From assembly GCA_025667525.1 (NCBI GenBank), contig CM046874.1, forward strand, positions 281,838,880-281,902,879: a DNA stretch of 64,000 bases, given 5' to 3'. The DNA comes from Glebionis coronaria. Lineage: Eukaryota > Streptophyta > Magnoliopsida > Asterales > Asteraceae. Of this stretch, positions 47,461-58,744 are shown one piece after another; within the stretch, counting starts at the first letter, position 1, and each line of letters starts with the position of its first letter. Position numbers and translations under genes: made by a program. The notes under the pieces are model-generated. The model was not told where the DNA came from. It made no database searches and saw only the letters and a list, made by a program, of their open reading frames with translations.

Positions 47461-48974
47461 CAAAATGGATTTTTATGGTGACATATACTTACCCAAAACC
47501 TATTTATTTCACGACGATGAAGATTGTGGTGACATAAGGATGGTAGGATAGGTTAAGTCCTATGATTCTTCCAGAACCGGAGGAATCTTCCCAAGGACAT
47601 TCCATAGCTAGAAATAGTAGTCCTTAGGAAAGTTGGAAAAAAGATTGTGAATGTAGCTGAATGCCGACCAAGTACTTAAGTTAGCACTGGAACAATCACA
47701 ACAAGGTGCTAGTTATGACGTATTGGTAAGCATTGAAGGGGTTGAAGAATGAAAAAGAATTGTAAAGATAAAGGGTGTAAAGAAAGAATCCCTCCTTACA
47801 ACTTAGGCAGAAACCGGGTCAATACATATGCTATTAAGATCATTATTTAATGATTCTTGATATTGAAGACAGACATCATGGACCCAGTGATGCAAGGCAT
47901 AACCCATCCCAGTTAACTCAGATATCTATTAAAAGATATTTGTTTTAATCACACGGAGACAACACATTATCTATTGATTTATTCACTCCGAATAAATTGG
48001 TATTGAAATGGTGGCACTCCTCTCCAGCCTCTGATCACTAAAAATCCAAAATGCACGATCGAGTCTAGAGCCATTTGAGATCATCAAATATCTCATTAGG
48101 ACACACTTTCATAATTCCTTGCTTCTTCACACATTGTGAAAAGTAAGAAAGATCTTAAGAGTCCTACGCAAAATCTTCATGATCTTGCCTGAACATCCGA
48201 GTAATACAAAAGTATTTACAAGGAATATGGAAATCCTTCTTGAGCGAATATCAAAAAGCTCATGGTAGGTGACTTGTGCGATTCTTTATGAATCAAACTT
48301 GTGATAACTGGAAAGCAACAGTGGTTTAATTCTTAGCTGAACTTAAACACGTTCCAGGCCTCTACGCAATATCTAAGTGATCTTGCTAGAACACTTAGAG
48401 TGATACCTTAGTGTTCACAGTGATGAGTGGAAATCCTTCTAGTGTTAACATCAAACAGCACTTGGTAGGTAACTTGCAAGATTCAATATGAATCAAGCTC
48501 GTGACAACTGGAAAGCAACGATGGTGCGATTCTTTAATGAATCAAACTTGTTCCAGGAATCAGAATTGACGGCTTCAATCATGCGGATAATTTTATCCAA
48601 ATGATTCACTCTTTACGTTCGCAGTCAGCTTTGGACGGTCGAGTAAAGAGAACGAGTTTACCCGGGAAATCTTGTCAAGGAAATTTTTAATTAAATCTAC
48701 CTGCCACAAGTACGATATTTTATATCGTCCAACCGTCTTCACCGACCGGAGGTAAAATGCTACCGAATTAGAATGAAATGTGCAAAGCCATTTTGTTCGT
48801 GTCTACTTATGTTGTGGCATTTGAAGATGGCGGCGTTGCAGAATCGAAGAAGAAGTCGTCCCCGCATGCTTATACTTTATGCACATAATACCTCATCTAA
48901 ATTCAAGAAAGCCTAAAAGTTAAGTCTTCCGCTGTATTGAACTCTGAAGCTCTCAAGAATTACAAAGGTATAAG
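47461..48974 (+). other. Element E 3' non-coding region, part 2
   Basis: Between D and F. No coding signal. Contains a diverged tandem duplication of about 200 bp (48157-48356 and 48357-48556) in which AACTGGAAAGCAAC and ATCAAACTTGTTCCAGG-like strings recur. Ends at the TSD ATAAG of F. Confidence 0.6.
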
Positions 48975-51951
48975 TGTAACACCCCATTTTGATAAATGAA
49001 ATGTCACGCGTAATTATGGCGTGTCATCAAAGCATGCAAGGTAAATGTACTAAAACATACATGACCATAGGGAAAACTGGAATCAAACATCGGTTCCCAA
49101 ACATAAGCCTAAAACATAATAAAGCCAAAAGAAATGAATGAAAGACTAAACAAGCATAAGTATATGAAGGCAAAAAGGAAAAGAAGTCTCTAGCAGCTTC
49201 CATCCTATGCACGTCCTCCAATTGCTCGAGTCTTTCCTAGGGTACCTGCCGTTTTGGGACATGGAAAGGAAAGTAACGGCTGAGCAAAACGCTAAGTTCA
49301 CGGATATAGACATAGTGTGAATGACTAAAACATAATAAAGACTTAATAGCAGCGGAATTGTATAAGTCCTGGAAAACCTGGAACATGTTCATAAAACTGG
49401 TTTTATATTTTGAAAAGCCTTATGTTTATCTTATGAAAACTGTTTAACATAATTTTACCATTAGCCAATATAGGTCATGAAAATACACCGTGCATGAATA
49501 CTTGGAGGGGTGACCTCATCATGCAAATTAGAGGGGCTGCCTCTAATTAAATATACTGGTTTTGGGTAGGAGGGATCAGCTCCTTGTGAAGGATCTAAGG
49601 CACACACCACATTCACACTGAGTAATCTGCTGAAAAACATGTAACTAGGATGCACCCATACGCCCCACATGATAAATATAATAATATGGCCAAAAGCTGA
49701 AGGGACGCCACGAGCAATCACTCTGCCGTGATGAAGTCATAACATTGGTGCCTCCAATGTTATGGTTATTGTACCTCCATAACTAGGTGAAACTGGTCAT
49801 GCATGTATATGGCTTTAGGTATTCTAATTAAACATAAGCAATTCAAAAACATATAAAACAAATACTAGGAAAAACAGTTGGCTGCATACGGGGAATCCTA
49901 ATAAGGAAAGAATGTCCATACTGAAAGGACGGGAATCCGTACCTTATGTCCTGTGAACGAAGAAGATGAACTGAGGAGAATCCTACTTCGGTATCACTAA
50001 TGTTACATAAATACATACATGAATAAGTATCTGCTTACTAAATACGTAACTGGTTTTATGTCATTTCTTAGCTTATTTTATATGTTCATATCATGTTTTA
50101 CTATTTAAAGCCTTAAACTGTGTTTATCTTATATTCTGTCTATTCTGATTAAGTATTTCTGGTATTTCATGTATTATTATACTTACTGTGTAATAATAAG
50201 TAACTTTCCAAAAATAGCATGTTTCCTAAAATAGAAAGTTTCCAAAAATAGAAAGTTACCAAAAATAGAAAGTTTCCAAAAATAGAAAGTTTCCAGAAAT
50301 AGAAAGTTCCCAAAAATAGAAAGTTTCCAAAAATAGAAAGTTTCCAAACATAGAATTACTGCTTAAAAAAGATAAGTTTCTATAAATAGAAAGTTTCCAT
50401 AAATAGATCAGTTGCCTTAATTAAATAGTTTCTAAAAATAGAAAGTTTCCATAAATAGATTAGCTGCCTGAATTAAATAAGTTTCTAAAAATAGAAAGTT
50501 TCCATAAATAGATATAAGCTTGTTAAATATGCTAAGTATATAAGCCTAAGTGTTTTTCTGATTATTTTCTAAGTCATAATGATATAATGTATAGTTTATT
50601 AATTATTTCATGTAATTTAAATAAACTATAGGTTAAAAGTATTTAATTAAATGTATCATGTTTTAATTAAATAAGTTAAATACTTAGGTTAAAACATGTA
50701 TTATTATGTATTAATAATATAACCTAAGTCATGTTAATTAATTAATTATAACCATGGTTTTTAAATAATTAATTAATTATAAGTCTAGAAAATATAACAT
50801 ACTTAGGTTAATAATTTCATGATTCTAATAATTAAATATAACCTAAGTCATGTTTATTAATTTAATCATGTCATACATATTAATTTAATTTTAACATATG
50901 ATTATATATAAAAAAAATAATCTTAACATAAACCGTGAATCGGATCTTGACTAGAAACCATGAACCGGACATGAAATCGAAACCACACTCCGAACCACTT
51001 CGGGGTTCCCTTTGGTTTGCTGCTTCCGTGGGACCCACACCTCCAAACCGGGACCACATGGTCTTGGTGGTGGTCTATTAGCCAAACCGAGACCCCCTTG
51101 GGGTTCGGTTTAGGCGCCAGCCAAACAAAACACCCCTAAAAACCCTTGTTTTGATCTACCCCATAATCATAGACATGTTTAATAAATGTTTTTAATTAGT
51201 TTTTAAAAACATCATGATCTTATGTAATTTAATAAATCAAAACATAAAAGAAAAGGATTAAAAAGCTTATACCGAATGCGCGGATCGATCAAGGATGAAC
51301 ACACACGAATGCTTGTAATAATTCCAAGGTTAAAATAAAACCGAATCACCCCTTCATGGTGATTGTAGGTGGCGGCCAAAAAGGAACAAAAGGAAGAAGG
51401 AAGAAAACTTTTAGGGTTTTTGTTATTTTTCTTGTAATGTGAAAATGACCAAAATCTTTCCTAATTTCATGTTTTAGTAGAAAATAAAATGGGCATGGCC
51501 CATTCCTCCTTCCTAATTTCGTGGTATGGGGCCCACATGAGGTAACCCGTACTTTTCTCGAGTCTAAATATTATAGTGTATTCTCGTGTTTTATCGTGTT
51601 CGTGTTTTACGTGTTTTAATTAGTTATAGATCGTGATTTAATATATTTATTCGTGTTCGTAATAAATATATATACATCCGTAATATTAGTTCGTGATAAC
51701 TATATATATATGTAATTAATATTAGCTCGCGATTAAATTACGTTCATGATTTCATGATCGCATGTCCGTGATTAATTATTGTTAAATTATTATTGCGTGT
51801 TCGTGCGTAATAAATACTTATTGTGTTCTAACACGTACGTAATACGTAAAAGCCTAACATGTAAACATAATCATACAATAAAAGGAAAGTTTTAATCTAG
51901 TACGTACGATCTTAAGGGTACAATTCATGGTAAAAGCATGCGGGTTTTACA
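48975..51951 (-). repeat. Element F 3' LTR
   Basis: 2977 bp. Contains a tandem array at about 50214-50515, an AT-rich block (50520-50920) with ATTAATTAATTA runs, and a right part rich in TCGTGTT/CGTGATTAA strings (51560-51800). Confidence 0.88.
50214..50515. repeat. AGTTTCCAAAAATAGAA array in F LTR
   Basis: More than ten units of about 17-18 bp (AAAATAGAAAGTTTCC), breaking down to the right into units with TAAATAGAT. The matching array in the other LTR is at about 59236-59550. Confidence 0.8.
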
Positions 51952-51971
51952 ACTCTTCCCCCCTAAAAAGA
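51952..51971 (-). other. Polypurine tract of element F
   Basis: Minus-strand TTCTTTTTAGGGGGGAAGAG next to the LTR. Confidence 0.7.
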
Positions 51972-52677
51972 ATAATTCGTCCTCGAATTATAGATAACGT
52001 GACTGAAAGAGAAACATACCCGAATCAAACTGAGAGGGTATGTAAGATAAATGAACGTGCAGGTGACCTGGCAGAAAGCACGCGGAACGTGACATGTCTT
52101 GAAAAGACATGGAACGTGACGTGACTAAAAGGACATATCTAATTGATAAGAGAAAAACGGATAAGAAGTCCGGATGAACTTGTCCGTTTCCAAGTGGCTT
52201 CCCTCTTGGAACGGTTCCTTCACAGATCTTGACACAATGATAAGTCTTGGTCCTCCTAACCTTGACTTGAAGTACGAAGAAGTTCTTGGTTATCAACGTA
52301 AGGTAGATCCCCTCAATTTGATCGAGGGAATAAGAATTAACGTGTAAGGGCAACTAAAACGTTATCGTGCAAAACACTCTTACTTAACTGATAATTAGCA
52401 ACGATGCGCGAGACATAAAGAAACGTAGTACGTGAAAAATTTTGAACGTGACACGTGAAAATTTTTGAACGTGATACGTTGAGATATGATGAGTGTAGTA
52501 TGAGTAAACATATCGTGACCATGATACGTGTAACATATCTTGATCATGATATGAGGAACGTGGAATGAACATAACATGTGAAACATATCGTGAACATAGA
52601 ATATAATGGCGGTAACACCAAACATTACAAGGTGAGACATAGAATATGACGAGAAACGTCTATCTAAGGATAGGGAG
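51972..52677 (-). other. Element F interior, 3' end, no gene
   Basis: Between the integrase remnant and the polypurine tract. On the plus strand it is full of short repeats such as GAACGTGACA, ACATATCGTGA and GAAAATTTTTGAACGTG (52030-52600). No conserved domain is recognised. Confidence 0.5.
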
Positions 52678-53130
52678 TTATACTAAACTTGGGTCTGGTC
52701 TCTCAAGTTCTTGCAAAACTTCCCAGAATGAGAAAAATGAACTTAACATCGTAAGCCGAGATGCCATCATGAACGTGAATAGTGTCATGAACGCGAGCGC
52801 GAAAGCAAGTCGTGAAATTTGAACAAGGACGTGAAGTAAATAAGGAGCACAATTATGAATATTTGTCTGACCCGATAACTGAGGGATTGCCAAGTGATCG
52901 GATGAGCCTTCGCTAGAACATGTCCGATCAATCTGTTGGTTCTGAAATCCTTGCGGATGTAAGGATTCTGCAGATTTGATCAAACTGTTCGCAATAACCC
53001 AGATAGCATCATGCTTCTTCTGAGTTTGAGTTAATCTGGTAACCAAAATCCGTGGAGATCTTGTCCCATTTCAATTTACCATTTCAGATAATGAAAACAT
53101 CCCAGTGTGTTGGTGTCTTATCTTAACCTG
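52678..53130 (-). pseudogene. Integrase fragment of element F
   Basis: Translated on the minus strand, 53090-53030 gives KWDKISTDF, followed (in the frame of 53046-52678) by KKHDAIWVIANSLIKSAESLH. This is recognisably the Ty3/gypsy integrase core around the first catalytic Asp and the HDAIWVIVDRLTKSAHF-type motif, with substitutions. Upstream VKIRHQHT corresponds to the linker before the core. Beyond about 52960 similarity is lost. A decayed fragment. Confidence 0.65.
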
Positions 53131-53567
53131 TTGGTATGTCAGGTACTTAGATATGAACGTAACTGTATCTTGCTTCGTAGGACTTGATACATAGGAGTTT
53201 GCGAAACTCTGAGTTTCTGAATCTAGACTTCTCCTAGCGTAGGATTTTCTAGAACACCTAATGTAGTGTAGGGTTCTCTCCTTTACGCATAAGCTGAGTT
53301 ATAGTAAGATTAACCGTAGAAACCCATGTGATTTAGCGTGTCACTATAATCAAACAGAATTGATATTGGAAAAAAATTTGTAGGGTAAAATTTCTCTTGT
53401 CATAGAATTTGCAACATAGTGCAGATATGGTCTTCCTGTTCTTCTCTGGGCGTAAAGTAAATCAGGTTATCCTTATTGAAAACACTGATGAATTTGCTAT
53501 GAGTTCATGGAAACTCATTCTTATAATGCTATTGGAGCATTGATGAGACTAATTCAAAATCATAAAT
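53131..53567 (-). other. Element F interior between RT and integrase, no gene
   Basis: Only about 440 bp separate the RT start and the integrase core, so most RT and all RNase H sequence has been deleted or is beyond recognition. Confidence 0.5.
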
Positions 53568-53800
53568 CTAGCATGACCGAGTCGTGTACGAATAGCAGTC
53601 ATGGACATGTCCTGCTTTTTCACTCGTCACTGTTGGCAGCATGATCATGAGTTCAATCTTGGAAAGGTGATTAACACCATAAGGTCGATTGGACATGTTG
53701 TCAATACGTGGAGGAGAATAACGGTCATGAATGGTGATTTGTTTAAGTCGACGGTAGTCGACACATAATCTCATGGCACCGTCCTTCTCCTTGTAAGTTC
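53568..53800 (-). pseudogene. Reverse transcriptase fragment of element F
   Basis: Minus-strand KEKDGAMRLCVDYRRLKQIT followed by IHDRYSPPRIDNM is the N-terminal RT signature of Ty3/gypsy (the MRxCxDYRxLN...RYPLPRID block). HLSKIEL corresponds to the following FSKIDL motif; the YxDD region is absent. A 68-codon relic. Confidence 0.8.
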
Positions 53801-55001
53801 TTTTGGAATGTATGGGAATATTTTGGAATAATCATCTGACAGCTAGAAAATTTTAGCTACCACGGCTAACAACGCACATGCTTGTAAGCATAGACAATTT
53901 GTACAGATTTTCCTGATGGAAAATCAAGCTGAATGTATTCAGGAGGCTGAACATTACTGTACATAATTATGAATCGTAGCATGGTGTGCTGTTCGTAGTC
54001 CATAGTTAAGATAAAATTCATCTCGTGTCTGTACGAGGAAATGCGTTAGCAGCTTGGATCTCATCATTAAGCTGAAGGAAAACCTTCGTATACGTGGGAA
54101 TACGAAAGGCGTCCTTCATGGTCATGAATATATGAAATATGGTGAAAGAAATGAAAGTGACATCGGCAACGTGACAGTTCTCACTGATGCGCCGGTAATG
54201 GTATTGAAATTCTTGTGGCCTGATTAATTCACGGCACAACAAAATGGATATACCCTTGGAGGGTACCCTGAATTTCTTAGAAATGTTCCATAGTTGAACG
54301 TGAGTCATGTGTCTTGACTCGTGTCTTGGAACTATAAGCATGACATATGTCTTGACTGGTGTCTTGACATGTGTCTTCAGAAAGTATACGTGAGACATGT
54401 GTCTTGACTGATGTCTTGACATGTGTCTCGAGACGTAAAATAATAGAACTACAATATTAGGTTATTATGCCAGACTTGGCGGATTGGTTGGACTACTGAT
54501 CCTTTGTATGTCTGATCACGTCCGCGGCCGGAGCCTCAGTTGCGATTTCTAGGATAGTTTATGTCATAGTAGTGGTTACTATCGTCCTGTCTGTCAGTTC
54601 CATGACGGTCATTCTCATGACCGTGATTCATGTAACTATTCAGCTGAGTGGCCGGATGGTACCGGTTTGCACTCATATGGCTGAAATGACAGTCGAATGA
54701 CGTTGACATGTAACTAAGAATTAGGGACAAAGATTGATGGAAATCGTCTGAGGGTGAAGCATATTCTCGTCCAATTGCTTTGCTCTGACGCCTTTGTCTT
54801 TGTCTTGTAGGATCTCCAGGTTGTGAACAGCATCCGCATCTCGTAGCGTCTCCGAACGTCAGCAGCATCAACCTTTAGTAACATCACCAAGTTATGAGCG
54901 GCATCAGCAATCTTGTAGAATATCAGCAATTGTAAATACGCCTGAGGTGACTCAGAATCGACTAGCGAATACTCCTGAAGTATTACAAGTGAAATACACA
55001 T
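53801..55001 (-). pseudogene. Probable gag-region remnant of element F
   Basis: Several short minus-strand frames (54018-54422, 54536-54871, 54714-55001). One carries an Arg/Gln- and Asn/His-rich end (RQRRQSKAIG, NYPRNRN) like a Gag C terminus, but no CCHC knuckle was found. Plus-strand GTGTCTTGACATGTGTCTT repeats occupy 54300-54435. Weak. Confidence 0.35.
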
Positions 55002-56116
55002 GGATTAAGGTACGTGTAATACACATGAAATACGGTACGTGGAGTACACGTGGAATGCACATGAAATGATAGGCATGGGGTCGATCATTTATCATGATTT
55101 AAGGAAAGTATATCGGTTAAACGGTTAGGAAAACCATCATGATAACCTGGCAATGCCAGTATATACCGCATTCTGGTTGCATAGAAAAACGTTAAAGTGT
55201 GGTTACACCAAAATTCAAGATGTTTTGCCTGAAAGCATGATCAATGAAAACCAACCATGACATTCATGAAAGCAGAATTTACTGGAATCTTTCAATGTCT
55301 AGCCTGAGGGCATGATCGACATGATGAGAACATAATCAACATAAGGAGACTTAAGACATACTTAATCATGCAGATGAAATCCACATAAAAATCTTGGAAT
55401 GAAATTAGTCATGAAGGAGTATAAACATAATCAGCATGAAAATGAAGTTAACCATGACAGTATGAAAACATACTTGACATAAAAGACATAATAACCTATG
55501 AGGGGACATGAAAAATTTTTTATGCCAATAAATCATGAGAAAAAAAATAATTTATGCATGAAAACAGTGCATGAATGCATGATGTAATTTATAAAAACTT
55601 TTTATATGTGCGAGGGGACGCCTATGGGTCGGTCCCAAAACAAAAGACATGGCGAGGGGACGCCTATGGGTCGGTCCCAAAGTTAAAAGTTTCGATAAAA
55701 GCACATGCGACTAAATAGGGCCAGTCGTGTACCAACCATTACTTAGGCATAATCCCTGCAACAATGATACATGAAACATAAATAAATGAAACTCATCTGT
55801 CAAAACTTATCAGAAAAAATTTTATGTGACTAATTATGAACTACTGGGGTTCAGTCCACATAGCCACAGTTCTCGAGGAACATTATGCATGAAACAATGA
55901 CACATAACTAAATATGAATGACGGTTGTCCATCCATATTAGTAAAACAATATCGATGAAAACATCAAGGTTAAAACCTTAAGGTGCTGCAAACATCATGG
56001 TTAAAGCAATAATACGCTGAAAAAATCAATACGTAGAATAACAAACGTTGGCTTAGGAAGTTCCTGGTGACTACCCACTAGTCACAGGTCAAGTTTTTAG
56101 AGCCTACAGGTCGAAG
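55002..56116 (-). other. Element F 5' leader and gag-start region, no gene
   Basis: Plus-strand sequence is rich in CATGA(A/T) words. A direct repeat starting CGAGGGGACGCCTATGGGTC occurs at 55611-55639 and 55653-55681. No ORF. Confidence 0.5.
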
Positions 56117-56119
56117 CCT

Positions 56120-56133
56120 TGGCTCTAATACCA
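56120..56133 (-). other. Primer-binding site of element F
   Basis: Minus TGGTATTAGAGCCA, four bases from the LTR; initiator tRNA-Met complement with one mismatch. Confidence 0.75.
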
Positions 56134-56870
56134 TAATTGTAACACCCCATTTTGATAAATGGAATGTCACGCGTAATTATGGCGTGTCATCAAAGCATGC
56201 AAGGTAAATGTACTAAAACATACATGACCATAGGGAAAACCGGAATCAAACATCGGTTCCCAAACATAAGCCCAAAACATAATAAAGCCAAAAGAAATGA
56301 ATGAAAGACTAAACAAGCATAAGTATATGAAGGCAAAAAGGAAAAGAAGTCTCTAACATCTTCCATCCTATGCACCTCCTCCAATTGCTCGAGTCTTTCC
56401 TAGGGTACCTGCCGTTTTGGGACATGGAAAGGAAAGTAACGGCTGAGCAAAACGCTCAGTGCACGGATATAAACATAGTGTGAATGACTAAAACATAATA
56501 AAGACTTAATAGCAACGGAATTGTATAAGTCCTGGAAAACCTGGAACATGTTCATAAAACTGGTTTTATAGTTTGAAAAGCCTTATGTTTATCTTATGAA
56601 AACTGTTTAACATAATTTTACCATTATCCAATATAGGTCATGAAAATCCACCGTGCATGAATACTTGGAGGGGTGACCTCATCATGCAAATTAGAGGGGT
56701 TGCCTCTAATTTAATATACTGGTTTTGGGTAGGAGGGATCATCTCCTTGTGAAGGATGCAAGGCACACACCACATTCACACTGAGTAATTTGCTGAAAAA
56801 CGTGTAACTAGGATGCACCCATACGCCCCACATGATAAATATAATAATATGGCCAAAAGCTGAAGGGACG

Positions 56871-58744
56871 TGATAACTGTGTTTTACCTAGTTAAAAATA
56901 TCGTTGTTCCTGTCTAATCGAATGGATCCTGGTTAACTATGCGACTCAGTCTTTCTTTGGTGAAACAAATATTTTTGGTTGTTTTTAAAATAAAATGTGC
57001 AAGACTTTAAAGTAAAGAGCAGGTAAATTAAATCTAAGTCTAATTTAAAGTAAATGGCAAGTAATTAAAAGCGTGACGAGAATTAAAAGGCAATAAGAGT
57101 AAATAACGCAAACTTATATCTAACTAAGGCAATCTTAAAACGCAACTAAAATTTAAAACTAAGGCAAGGCTAAAATAAATCTAAGACAAGGAATCTTAAA
57201 GTGCGACTAAGTAAAAAGGCGGGAAAAATAAAGCTTAAAAATTAAAAACAGAAAATTAAAAACTGAAATTAAAAAGAACCTGAAAACAGCTTATCCGGAA
57301 TAATCCTTCGTTCGGAATAAACATTCATCCGGAATGTCACCTTCGTTCGGAATGTTCTTCTTAACTCGGAATATTTACCAAAACCCTTGATCCGGAATAA
57401 ATCCTTTATCCGGAATATGTCACTTATCCGGAATAAAGTCTTGATTCGGAATAATGGTCTTGATCCGGAATGTTCTGCTTGATCCAGAATAACTTCCTTG
57501 ATCCGGAATATTGGATATTCCGGATGAAACACCTTGGCTAAACCTTGATCCGGAATGTCTTAATATTCCGAATAAAGCAATTTGATCCGGAATAATAAAT
57601 TATTCCGGATGAACTTGCTGATCCGGAATATAATCTTTGATTCGGAAAGTGTGGTTGATCCGGAATATTATTCCGGATGAGAGACTTGATCCGGAATAAA
57701 TAAATTATTCCGAATAAAACACTACTGATCCGGAATGTTAAATATTCCGGATGAACGACTTTGATCCGGAACTTTATCAGCAAAAACTTTCACTCGGAAT
57801 AACTTTTGGCCTTGATCCGGAACTTTTCCTGGGAAACAGAAGAATAGCGAAGAACACGCAAGACAAAAATAATACGGATCTAGATGAAAACTAATAAAAA
57901 TCAACCACAAGTTTAAGCAAACTAATAACAAATGATCAACTAATGATAATCAAACAAACCAAAACAACAAAACTAACAATAATGATCAAAATAATCAACA
58001 CCCACTTAATCAATAAAAACACAAAAACATAAACATGAACATAACCATAAAGATTAAAGATTAAGAAAGGTAGATAGGAGATCAAACAATAAAAATAAAG
58101 ATTGACAAGAATTAAAAGGAAACTTACTTGAAATTAAAGGAATTTAAGGTGCAAGACAAGTATTTAAATTGGACAAGAAATTAAATGACATGTATTTAAA
58201 TGTGCAAGGTAATTAAAATGGAAGAAATAGTTTGTCAAGCTATCCAACAAAATGAAAATGAATACATCCTAATCTATTTATAGGGGAGATTAAGGAGTGC
58301 TTAGGAAGCTTCCTCCCTCTTTCATCTTTTCTTAATTGCACACTTAAGTCCTTCTCTTCTTAATCTTTTGTTATTCATGGACTTTGATGACTTTGTCTCT
58401 GGATTTCTTTGAACTCGTCTTTTAATTCTTCAATAAATTAGACTTGAGTTCTTCGGCTTTAAGTAAACTTCCGTCTTTTGACTTTTTCTTCGATAAATCT
58501 TCAGAATTGGTCTTGGACTTCCGTTCTTTTTGCACTCTTGACTTCTCGACTTCGTCTTTCGTCTTTTTCTTTGATAAAAGCCCGTGAATGCCCGTGTTTT
58601 CTCCACTTTTCACCCTTTCGTACTAAATCACAACAAAAACACAAACCACGCATAATTCCGACATAAATGACATAAAATACACGTTTTGGCTCGGTTATTA
58701 TTGTAATTAAGTGGTAAAAAGTATGGGTGTTTACACACATATCA
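56871..58744 (-). mobile_element. Solo LTR G of the D family
   Basis: 1874 bp, minus-strand TGATATGTGTGTAAACACC...CAGTTATCA, with TSD GGACG (56866-56870 and 58745-58749). It aligns with D's LTR in reverse at the start (TGTGTAAACACCCAT) and over 58420-58620 (CTTCGATAAATCTTCAGAATT). No interior or second LTR, so it arose by LTR-LTR recombination. TG...CA ends are intact, unlike D. Confidence 0.9.
57290..57835. repeat. GATCCGGAAT array in G
   Basis: Roughly 25 copies of TGATCCGGAATAA-like units, some inverted (ATTCCGGATGA). It occupies the same LTR position as the TTTTTCCGAA array in D, but the unit is a different, palindromic TTCCGGA version. Confidence 0.85.

Noticed and set aside
54300..54435. 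Satellite-like GTGTCTTGACATG repeats as a separate element
   Set aside because: Too short and confined to the F interior; probably local slippage in decayed gag.
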